This document shows, piece by piece, positions 1 through 5,576 of a stretch of 11,859 nucleotides of DNA; positions within the stretch are counted from its first letter, which is position 1, and every line of letters starts with the position of its first letter. The position numbers were made by a program, and so were the translations under genes. The notes beneath the pieces are model-generated. The model was given only the letters and a program-made list of their open reading frames with translations, was not told the origin of the DNA and ran no database searches. The stretch is from Curvibacter sp. (lineage in GTDB: Bacteria > Pseudomonadota > Gammaproteobacteria > Burkholderiales > Burkholderiaceae_C). The stretch is from assembly GCA_003500955.1 (NCBI GenBank), contig DNQP01000071.1, positions 4,023-15,881 of the forward strand, written 5' to 3'.

Positions 1-73
1 CCCGCCGGTACGCCAGGCGATGGCCGCCAGATGCATCCCGGGCACCTGCCCACGACCGAAACCGGAGTCCACC

Positions 74-451
74 ATGGCCCTCTACCCACTCGCCCCCGAG
101 CACGCTGCATCCCTCGCCCGCGTCATGGACGCGCTCAGCACGCGCACGCTGAACCATTTCGCGGCGGAAGCGCGGGAGAACGGCGAAAGCCTGCAGGACG
201 CCTTCGAGCGCTACGAGATCGACTACGCCTGGCATGTCCTGGGTTCGGCGCGCCTGCGCGAGGCCACGCTCGCGCACCTGGCCGGTCGCCAGCAGGTGGT
301 GAGCGCTGCGCAGAGGGAGATCCTGGCTGGCATCCTGCAAGCGGCTGCCGCAGCCCAGGCCTCGGATCTGCTGATGAGCTTTGACAACGACGTGCCGGAA
401 AAGCTGGCGGAATGCCTGTCCACGGCCTGGGCCTCGCGCAGCACCCACTGA
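74..451 (+). CDS. Small hypothetical protein (125 aa)
   Basis: I do not recognise this protein. It is 125 residues, predicted soluble and mostly helical, rich in alanine, leucine and charged residues, with no signal peptide or membrane segment. The start at 74 is chosen because GGAG lies at 64-67, seven bases before the ATG. An in-frame ATG at 20 is possible but would add a Cys/Pro-rich leader unlike the rest of the protein. Notable segments are an acidic stretch near residues 35-50 (ENGESLQDAFERYEIDYAW) and a helical, Ala/Gln-rich stretch near residues 75-95. Codon use is GC3-rich like the neighbouring genes, which supports real coding. It is transcribed toward the 3' end of the LysR gene (convergent, 128-base gap). 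No function can be assigned from sequence alone; a small cytoplasmic accessory protein is all that can be said. Confidence 0.6.
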   Translation: MALYPLAPEHAASLARVMDALSTRTLNHFAAEARENGESLQDAFERYEIDYAWHVLGSARLREATLAHLAGRQQVVSAAQREILAGILQAAAAAQASDLLMSFDNDVPEKLAECLSTAWASRSTH

Positions 452-579
452 GCGAGCTGCGCATCCGGCTGCGCGGGTAGTCGAGGACCGCTGGTTCAGC
501 ATCTGTACCAGCAGCTCGCGCTGACGCTGGCGCGCATGGGGTTGCCCATGACCCGGCATCTCGGCATCTGGCCACAGGC

Positions 580-1443
580 TCAGTCCTCGCGGAGGGATGC
601 CAGCAGCCAGTTCCTGAACTCGCGCATGGCCGCCGACGCCTGCCTGGACTTCAGGCGTGTGAGCCAGTAGCGGCCCGCGGGAACCTCGAGCGCGAAGGGC
701 TGGACCAGCCGTTCGGCGCGCAGCGCCTGGGCGAACATGGCGGGCGGCAGCAGCGCAACCCCCAGGCCTTGCATGGCCGCCGCTGCCATCGTCACCGAGG
801 AGTCGAACACCGGTCCGCGCAGCAAGGGTGTTGACACGCCGGCCGTGGCGAACCACCGCGCCCACTCGTCGGCCCGGTAGGAACGCAGCAGCGTTTCGCG
901 GGCCAGATCGGCTGGCACTTGCAGGCGGGACGCGAGCTCAGGGGTGCAGACCGGCGACAGGGCCGCCTCCATCAGGGCTTCCGCGTGGGTGCCGTGCCAG
1001 GCGCCGTCCCCGTAGCGGATCGCGTAGTCCAGCCCTTCCCCGGCCAGGTCCACCCGGTTGTTGTGCGTCATCAAGCGCAAGTCCACCCAAGGGTGTGCGC
1101 GGTGAAAGCGCTCCAGCCGGGGAAGCAGCCAGCCGACGGCAAACGTGCCCACGGCAGCCACCGTCACGACTTCGCGCACCCGCCCGCCCCGGAACTGTTC
1201 GAGCACGGCGGCCATGCGCTCAAAGCTCTCCGACAGCATGGGCAGCAGCGCGTAGCCCTCGTCGGTCAGCGCCAGGCCGCGTGGCAGGCGCCGGAACAGG
1301 GGTGTGCCCAGACGGTCCTCAAGGTTCTTGACCTGGGCGCTGACGGCAGACTGGGTGACATTCAGCTCGGCAGCCGCGCGGGTGAAGCTCAAATGGCGGG
1401 CCGAGGTCTCGAATGCGCGCAAGGCATTGAGGGGCAGATTCAT
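580..1443 (-). CDS. ampR: LysR-family regulator AmpR/PenR, controller of the divergent beta-lactamase
   Basis: This is a 287-residue LysR-type regulator that matches AmpR along its whole length from memory. It has an N-terminal winged helix (residues about 5-64, ARHLSFTRAAAELNVTQSAV) and an effector domain with the AmpR signatures THNNRVDLAGEGLDYAIRYG (126-145), FDSSVTM (213-219) and YWLTRL (259-264). AmpR represses beta-lactamase when it binds UDP-MurNAc-pentapeptide and activates it when anhydro-muropeptides from wall recycling replace that ligand. The pocket residues of Citrobacter AmpR (Thr103, Ser221, Tyr264) align with T100, S216 and Y259 here. Asp135, where constitutive mutants map, aligns with D132, and Gly102 with G99. 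All are intact, so the protein should be inducible. The ATG at 1443 has only a weak ribosome site but gives the family's usual N-terminus. The gene is divergent from the class A beta-lactamase, the classical ampR-bla layout. The name penR is used for Burkholderia homologues. Confidence 0.92.
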   Translation of the reverse strand: MNLPLNALRAFETSARHLSFTRAAAELNVTQSAVSAQVKNLEDRLGTPLFRRLPRGLALTDEGYALLPMLSESFERMAAVLEQFRGGRVREVVTVAAVGTFAVGWLLPRLERFHRAHPWVDLRLMTHNNRVDLAGEGLDYAIRYGDGAWHGTHAEALMEAALSPVCTPELASRLQVPADLARETLLRSYRADEWARWFATAGVSTPLLRGPVFDSSVTMAAAAMQGLGVALLPPAMFAQALRAERLVQPFALEVPAGRYWLTRLKSRQASAAMREFRNWLLASLRED

Positions 1444-1536
1444 GCCCCAGATTTTCCGATGCTTTCCCCTCGATAAAACCGTTTGTACCGCGCTGCCGCG
1501 ACGTCTATCGTTGCGCTTCTTTTAAGGAGGATCAGC
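1444..1536. promoter_or_regulatory. ampR-bla divergent control region with candidate AmpR/LysR site
   Basis: This 93-base gap separates the two divergent start codons. Seen directly: an AT-richer patch at 1451-1480 holds TTT at 1463-1465 and AAA at 1475-1477, giving the T-N11-A spacing of LysR-family boxes, flanked by TTTT at 1452-1455. For the beta-lactamase, a weak -35 (TTGTAC, 1483-1488) lies 17 bases before a -10-like TATCGT (1506-1511). A strong ribosome site AAGGAGG (1524-1530) lies six bases before the ATG. The segment AACCGTTTGT (1477-1486) resembles, from memory, part of the enterobacterial ampR-ampC operator. That AmpR binds here is inferred from gene order and these motifs. Confidence 0.55.
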
Positions 1537-2436
1537 ATGTTGGATCGACGGTCTCTCGCGCAATCCCTGTTGGCGTTGGCGATCGCGGGCTCGACCGGTG
1601 CCCGCGCCGAGGATCAGAAAAGCCGGGGTCGGGGCTTGGCCAAGCTCGCACCAGCGATCTGGCGCGAGATCGAAGCTGAGGCCAGCGGCCGCCTGGGCGT
1701 GGCGGTGCTGGACACCGCCACCGGGCATCTGCAGGGCCATCGGCTCGACGAGCGCTTCCCTCTGTGCAGCACGTTCAAATGGCTGCTGGGTGCCCATGTG
1801 CTGCGGCGCGTGGACCTGGGGCTGGAGCGGCTCGACCGGGTCATCGTCTACGGACCGGACGCCATCATTCCATGGTCGCCGGTCACGGCACAGCGTGTCG
1901 GCCAAGGCATGACGCTGGCCGAGCTCTGCGAGGCGACCATCACACTCAGCGACAACGCGGCGGCCAACCTCATCCTGCAGACCCTGGGCGGGCCGCAGGG
2001 CTGGACGCAGTACGTCCGCTCGCTGGGTGACACGGTGACCCGCCTCGACCGCACCGAACCCGAACTCAACGCGGCCACGCCCGGCGATCCGCGCGACACG
2101 ACCTCGCCACGGGCCATGGTCGCCCTGCTCCAGGGTGTGGTCTTGGGTGACGCGCTGACACCTGCCAGCCGCGCCCAGCTTGTGACCTGGATGCAGGCGA
2201 CCCAGACCAGCGGCCAGCGTCTCGGCGCCCAGCTGCCAGCAGGCTGGCGTCTGGGCAGCAAGACCGGCACGGGCGCGCGCGGTTCCACCAACGACGTGGG
2301 TGTCTACTGGCCGCCGGATCGGGCGCCCATCGTGGTGGCAGCCTATCTGACACAAAGCCCGGCCGCCGAGGCCACGCGCAACCGCGCCATCGCCCGGGTG
2401 GCCCGGGCCGTCATCTCGGCGGTGGCCTCGACATGA
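1537..2436 (+). CDS. Class A serine beta-lactamase (PenA/L2-like), probably Tat-exported
   Basis: This 299-residue enzyme hydrolyses the beta-lactam ring of penicillins and related drugs in the periplasm through a serine acyl-enzyme. All class A motifs are present with a constant offset of eight from Ambler numbering: S78-T-F-K81 (Ambler 70-73), S138-D-N140 (130-132), E174-P-E-L-N178 with the general base Glu166, and K242-T-G (234-236). R172 and D187 match the Arg164-Asp179 pair that shapes the omega loop. The tail KTGTGARGSTNDVGVYWPP resembles Burkholderia PenA and Stenotrophomonas L2. The only two cysteines of the mature form fall at Ambler 69 and 123, so neither the KPC-type 69-238 nor the TEM-type 77-123 disulfide can form. 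The signal peptide has Arg-Arg at residues 4-5, a mild hydrophobic core and ARA before Glu25, suggesting Tat export. The start at 1537 is fixed by AAGGAGG six bases upstream. Divergent ampR implies induction by wall damage. The exact substrate range cannot be read from sequence. Confidence 0.95.
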   Translation: MLDRRSLAQSLLALAIAGSTGARAEDQKSRGRGLAKLAPAIWREIEAEASGRLGVAVLDTATGHLQGHRLDERFPLCSTFKWLLGAHVLRRVDLGLERLDRVIVYGPDAIIPWSPVTAQRVGQGMTLAELCEATITLSDNAAANLILQTLGGPQGWTQYVRSLGDTVTRLDRTEPELNAATPGDPRDTTSPRAMVALLQGVVLGDALTPASRAQLVTWMQATQTSGQRLGAQLPAGWRLGSKTGTGARGSTNDVGVYWPPDRAPIVVAAYLTQSPAAEATRNRAIARVARAVISAVAST

Positions 2437-2488
2437 GTGCGGAAGACCGCAGGAACCAGCGGCGGGACACCGCGTCGGTGCCTGGATG

Positions 2489-2521
2489 TCGACCAGTCGG
2501 GTGCACGGTCGACGCGACTGG
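2489..2521. terminator. Weak hairpin between convergent bla and tetR
   Basis: The 97-base gap between the two convergent genes contains two mutually exclusive inverted repeats: GTCGACC (2489-2495) with GGTCGAC (2507-2513), and CCAGTCG (2493-2499) with CGACTGG (2515-2521). Either could fold in RNA from both strands. There is no T-tract on either side, so this is not a standard intrinsic terminator. It may only slow polymerase or be chance in GC-rich DNA. Confidence 0.25.
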
Positions 2522-2533
2522 CGCCTGGGCAGG

Positions 2534-3118
2534 CTAGGGCAGCCTGAGCATCTGGACCAACTCCGCCGGATCCAGACGCATCGCCTCGGGCAGGGCGGCC
2601 AGATAGCCTTCCAGCACGAAGGTGGCATAGCCGTGCACCAGTGACCAGGCGCCCATAGCCAGCTTCATGGCGCCCGGCGCGTCCAGGGGCTCGCCGCGCA
2701 GCTCGGCGGCCAGCTCGACGAGCACACCGAAGGCCGCGCCGGAGGCGGCGCGGAACGCCTCATCCGATTCGAAGCGTCCTTTCTGGCTGAACATCAGGCG
2801 GAACAGCCCGGGCGCGCGCTGCGCGAACGCGATGTAGGCCTCGCCGGCCAGATGCAGGCGCTGCGTCGCGTCGGCGCGCGGCTGGCTTTGCAGGCGGGCC
2901 AGCATGTGCTGGCGCAGCTCCCCAAAGCCGTCGGCCGCGATCTGGGTCAGCAGCGCTTCCTTGTTGGCGAAATGGCGGTAGCTCGCGTTCACGCTCACGC
3001 CCACGTGCTGGGCCAGTTCGCGCAGGCTCAGCGCCGTCTCATCGGCCGTCGCGAGCCGTTCGCGCGCCGCGGCCAGCAGGGCGGCGCGCAGGTTGCCATG
3101 GTGATAACTGGTAGGCAT
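2534..3118 (-). CDS. TetR-family repressor with WHG-type C-terminal domain
   Basis: This 194-residue regulator has a TetR N-terminal helix-turn-helix (residues about 8-55; LSLRELAQHVGVSVNASYRH then FANKEALL) and a ligand-binding C-terminal half. The segment GAWSLVHGYATFVLEG carries the W-x-x-x-HG signature of the WHG group (TetR_C_33). The family binds palindromic operators as a dimer and lets go when a small, often hydrophobic, ligand binds. The start at 3118 (MPTSYHHGN) is preferred because it gives the usual family N-terminus. An open frame reaching 3421 would run through the control region and into the oppositely oriented neighbour. The gene is divergent from the DUF2214 membrane protein gene, and two related palindromes lie between the start codons. 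It therefore probably represses itself and that neighbour, perhaps also the MATE exporter downstream. The ligand is unknown. Confidence 0.88.
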   Translation of the reverse strand: MPTSYHHGNLRAALLAAARERLATADETALSLRELAQHVGVSVNASYRHFANKEALLTQIAADGFGELRQHMLARLQSQPRADATQRLHLAGEAYIAFAQRAPGLFRLMFSQKGRFESDEAFRAASGAAFGVLVELAAELRGEPLDAPGAMKLAMGAWSLVHGYATFVLEGYLAALPEAMRLDPAELVQMLRLP

Positions 3119-3140
3119 GGTGTCGGGTGTATCGGATAAG

Positions 3141-3169
3141 TTGACAGTGTACACATTTGACGTTAGACT
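3141..3169 (+). promoter_or_regulatory. Sigma-70 promoter of the DUF2214 gene with embedded TetR site
   Basis: TTGACA (3141-3146, consensus -35) is separated by exactly 17 bases from TAGACT (3164-3169, four of six -10 positions). The perfect 8-base palindrome GTGTACAC (3147-3154) lies in the spacer immediately after the -35. A repressor bound there would block polymerase. The predicted start of transcription is near 3176. On the other strand TTGCAG (3173-3168) and TACACT (3151-3146), 16 bases apart, could serve tetR. Confidence 0.6.
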
Positions 3170-3170
3170 G

Positions 3171-3193
3171 CAATGTATGCGGTGTATACATTG
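3171..3193. promoter_or_regulatory. Second TetR operator candidate (23-base inverted repeat)
   Basis: CAATGTAT (3171-3178) and ATACATTG (3186-3193) form a perfect 8-base inverted repeat around seven bases. The inner segment GTGTATACATT (3182-3192) matches GTGTACACATT at 3147-3157 in ten of eleven positions, so the two sites share a GTGTAYACATT core 35 bases apart. This site sits over the predicted transcription start of the plus-strand gene. Binding by the adjacent TetR protein is inferred. Confidence 0.55.
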
Positions 3194-3237
3194 AGGCATT
3201 CCGCCGCAATCGACCTGCATTCCACAAGGAGTCGAAC

Positions 3238-3687
3238 ATGACACGGGACCTGGCTTTGGCCGTCGTGCACCACTGGGCGCTGTTGCTATTGATCGCGACG
3301 CTGTTTGCTGAATTCGTACTTCTGCGCCGCCCGCCCTCGGCGGACTGGCTGCGTACCCTGGCCCGGGTGGACCAGGCCTACGGCGGGGCGGCCGTGCTGC
3401 TGCTGGCTGCAGGCTTTGCACGCGTGTACTGGGGCGCGAAGGGCGCAGACTTCTATCTGGACAACCCGGTGTTCTGGGCCAAGATCGCGGTCTTTGTCGT
3501 GGTCGGCTTGCTGTCCATCGTGCCGACCGTGCGTTACCCGCGCTGGCTCAGGCAGTTCAAGACCGAGGGCCGTCTGCCCACGGAAGCCCAGGTGGACGGT
3601 ACGCGGGGCTGGGTGGGCTGGCAGCTGCTGCTGATCGTGAGCCTGCCGGTGCTGGCGGCGATGATGGCACGCGGCATCGGCCATTGA
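3238..3687 (+). CDS. Small integral membrane protein, DUF2214 family
   Basis: This 149-residue protein has four predicted membrane helices at about residues 5-28 (with a His-His pair at 11-12), 48-66, 79-98 and 125-145. The pattern, including FWAKIAVFVVVGLLSIVPTVRYPRW split by short loops, fits the DUF2214 group of inner-membrane proteins, whose role is not established. The similarity of fold size and conserved histidines to CopD-like or haem-binding membrane proteins is only suggestive. The start at 3238 is set by AAGGAG (3226-3231) six bases upstream; a longer frame from 3157 would translate the operator region and is rejected. It is divergent from a TetR gene with a shared operator region, so expression is probably low until the TetR ligand appears. 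A MATE exporter follows 55 bases later on the same strand and may be co-transcribed. Confidence 0.8.
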   Translation: MTRDLALAVVHHWALLLLIATLFAEFVLLRRPPSADWLRTLARVDQAYGGAAVLLLAAGFARVYWGAKGADFYLDNPVFWAKIAVFVVVGLLSIVPTVRYPRWLRQFKTEGRLPTEAQVDGTRGWVGWQLLLIVSLPVLAAMMARGIGH

Positions 3688-3742
3688 CGGCGATGCGCGG
3701 GCGCGTGTCGCCTCTGCGCAGCACAAAAGCCGCCCGCCTGCC

Positions 3743-5086
3743 ATGATGGTCGCCATGGCCGCCCCCGATCTCACCACCGCCCCCATCCTGCCCACCCTTT
3801 GGCGGCTGAGCCTGCCCAATATGTTCGCCATGGTGGCCACGGCCCTGGTGAGCGTGGCCGAGACGGTCTATGTGGGGCTGCTGGGCACGGCGCCACTCGC
3901 GGGCATGGCGCTGGTGTTTCCTCTCGTCATGCTGCAGCAGATGCTCTCGGCCGGTTCCATGGGCGGGGGCATCGCCTCGGCCGTCAGCCGTGCGCTGGGT
4001 GCGGGTCAGCAGGCGCGTGCCGATGCGCTGGTGCTGCACGCCGTCGTGATCAGCGTCGCGCTGGGCCTGTGCTTCAGCGCCTTGGTGCTGATCTGGGGGC
4101 GGCCACTCATCGCTTTGATCGGCGGGCGGGACGCCGCGCTGGACGAGGCCCTGGCCTACGCCGTGGTGGCTTTTGCCGGCGCCCTGGCCATCTGGCTGCT
4201 CAATGCTTTTGCCTCGTCACTGCGCGGCGCGGGGGATATGAGAACCCCCTCGGCCACGCTGCTGCTCATCGCGCTGGGGCAGATCTTTCTCGGTGGTCTG
4301 CTCGGCCTGGGCTGGGGCCCCGTGCCGCGCCTGGGCATGGCCGGCATTGCGCTGGGACAGGTGCTGGCCTTTGCCCTGGGCGCGGCCTATCTCTACCGGC
4401 ATCTGCGTTCGGGTCGGGCGCGCGTGCGGCTGGTGTTCACGGCGCGGCTGCAGCGCGAGAACTTCATGGACATCCTCAAGGTCGGCGCAGTCTCCAGCCT
4501 GTCGGCCCTGCAGACCGTGCTGACCATCCTCATCGTCACGCGCATCGTGGCCGGCTTCGGCACCGAGGCCCTCGCGGGCTACGGCATCGGTGCGCGGCTG
4601 GAATTCCTGCTCATCCCCATCACCTTTGCCATCGGCGTGGCCTGCCTGCCCCTGGTGGGCATGGCCCTGGGCGCAGGCCGGGTGCAGCGTGCGCGGCGCG
4701 TGGCCTGGACGGGGGCGGGCTTGGCAGCGGCCATCGTCGGCGGTCTCGGTTTGTTGGTGGCCGTTTTTCCCGATGCCTGGTCGGGCCTGTTCACGGACCA
4801 GCCGCAGGTGCTCGCCTACGCGCGCAGCTACTTCCGCTGGGTGGCGCCGGCCTACGGGTTCTTCGCCTTCGGCCTGTGCCTGTACTTCGCGGCCCAGGGG
4901 GCGGGCAAGCTGCTCGGCCCGGTGCTGGCCGGCACCGTGCGCCTGCTGTTGGTGGCCGTGGGGGGCTGGCTGCTGGTGCAGGGCGGTGCGCCCGTGTGGA
5001 GCATGTTTGCCCTCATCAGCGCGGCCATGCTGCTCTACGGCCTGGTGACGGCACTGGCGGTGTACTGTGTACGCTGGGGCGATTGA
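3743..5086 (+). CDS. MATE-family multidrug/cation antiporter (NorM/DinF type)
   Basis: This 447-residue protein is a polytopic inner-membrane exporter with about twelve helices in two similar halves, the usual size for the MATE family. The first half opens with LWRLSLPNMFAMVATALVSV followed by AETVYVGLLG, the conserved MATE helix 1 region with the family Pro-Asn. GGGIASAVSRALGAGQ (about 74-89) is the typical loop after helix 2. The second half repeats this pattern (LEFLLIPITFAIGVACLPLV, then GMALGAGR). Family members export cationic drugs, dyes or metabolites in exchange for Na+ or H+. Which ion and substrate apply cannot be told here. The start is uncertain: ATGs at 3743, 3746 and 3755 are in frame and none has a clear ribosome site. 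It follows the DUF2214 gene by 55 bases and precedes the decarboxylase-like gene by 59, so a TetR-controlled transcript is possible but unproven. Confidence 0.9.
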   Translation: MMVAMAAPDLTTAPILPTLWRLSLPNMFAMVATALVSVAETVYVGLLGTAPLAGMALVFPLVMLQQMLSAGSMGGGIASAVSRALGAGQQARADALVLHAVVISVALGLCFSALVLIWGRPLIALIGGRDAALDEALAYAVVAFAGALAIWLLNAFASSLRGAGDMRTPSATLLLIALGQIFLGGLLGLGWGPVPRLGMAGIALGQVLAFALGAAYLYRHLRSGRARVRLVFTARLQRENFMDILKVGAVSSLSALQTVLTILIVTRIVAGFGTEALAGYGIGARLEFLLIPITFAIGVACLPLVGMALGAGRVQRARRVAWTGAGLAAAIVGGLGLLVAVFPDAWSGLFTDQPQVLAYARSYFRWVAPAYGFFAFGLCLYFAAQGAGKLLGPVLAGTVRLLLVAVGGWLLVQGGAPVWSMFALISAAMLLYGLVTALAVYCVRWGD

Positions 5087-5145
5087 GTCCCCGGCCGGAT
5101 AGGCCCTGTACAGTCGCTCCCATCACCACCCTCACCGGAGACTTC

Positions 5146-5562
5146 ATGGACGAGAACCCGAGATACCAGGCCGGCCTGGCCGTACGCAAGGCCGTGTTGG
5201 GCGACGAGTACGTCAACAACTCGCTGGCCGCAGCCAGCGGCGACGCCTTCATGGCGACGATCCAGCAGTTCCTCACCGAGAACGCCTGGGGCACGGTCTG
5301 GACGCGCGAAGGTCTGGACCGCAAGACGCGCAGCCTGCTCAATCTGGCCATGCTCACGGCGCTGAATCGCCCGAACGAGCTCAAGCTGCACCTCAAGGGC
5401 GCGCTCAACAACGGCGTGACCCCGGACGAGATCCGCGAGGTCTTCCTGCAGGCGGCCGTCTACTGCGGCGCGCCCGCGGGGCTGGACTCCTTCAAGATCG
5501 CGCAGCAGGTCTTCAAGGAAGAGGCTGAAAAGCAAAAGGCCGGGGCAGCGTCCCGGCCTTGA
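5146..5562 (+). CDS. Carboxymuconolactone decarboxylase (PcaC-like) family protein
   Basis: This 138-residue protein spans one CMD domain and aligns over its length with PcaC. It starts with the PcaC-like RYQAGLAVRKAVLGDEYV (6-23), then LDRKTRSLLNLAMLTALNR (57-75), KLHLKGALNNGVTPDEIREV (80-99) with His82 and Glu98, and YCGAPAGLDSFK with Cys107. There is no CxxC, so it is not an AhpD-type peroxidase partner. PcaC decarboxylates 4-carboxymuconolactone to beta-ketoadipate enol-lactone in protocatechuate breakdown. No other pca gene is present here, so an orphan paralogue acting on another substrate is equally possible; I therefore give no symbol. The start is supported by CGGAG (5136-5140), five bases upstream. 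An odd point is that its last eight codons encode the feoB terminator hairpin of the opposite strand, and the stop is only 14 bases from the feoB stop. Confidence 0.85.
   Translation: MDENPRYQAGLAVRKAVLGDEYVNNSLAAASGDAFMATIQQFLTENAWGTVWTREGLDRKTRSLLNLAMLTALNRPNELKLHLKGALNNGVTPDEIREVFLQAAVYCGAPAGLDSFKIAQQVFKEEAEKQKAGAASRP
5528..5560 (-). terminator. Intrinsic terminator of feoAB, inside the neighbouring gene
   Basis: AAGGCCGGG (5536-5544) and CCCGGCCTT (5552-5560) form a perfect 9-base-pair stem around a seven-base loop. Read on the minus strand the stem is followed by TTTTGCTTTT (5537-5528), the T-rich tract of a Rho-independent terminator. It therefore fits the end of the feoB transcript, whose stop codon is at 5577-5579. 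On the plus strand the stem is followed by GAAGGGGG and lacks a T-tract, so it should stop that strand poorly. The whole element overlaps the last codons of the convergent CMD gene. Confidence 0.75.
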
Positions 5563-5576
5563 AGGGGGCGCGGCAC

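Noticed and set aside
452..579. Possible gene remnant between the small hypothetical gene and ampR (open frame giving HLYQQLALTLARMGLPM)
   Set aside because: The segment looks protein-like for about 30 residues, but it has no start with a ribosome site, runs into the ampR tail and matches nothing I recognise.
1537..2436. KPC-like carbapenemase
   Set aside because: A cysteine is present at Ambler 69, but position 238 is not cysteine, so the hallmark 69-238 disulfide cannot form; the motifs point to the PenA/L2 group.
3157..3237. Earlier start for the DUF2214 protein
   Set aside because: The added 27 residues cover the -10 box and second operator, and the ATG at 3238 has a strong ribosome site.
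3119..3421. Longer N-terminus for the TetR protein
   Set aside because: It would translate the shared promoter/operator region and part of the divergent gene; the start at 3118 gives the normal family N-terminus.
3799..5562. A very long second open frame overlapping the MATE gene and running into the CMD gene
   Set aside because: Over the MATE gene it is a Gly/Arg/Ala-rich out-of-frame translation, as expected from GC3-rich codons; only its last 138 codons, in the CMD gene, look like a protein.
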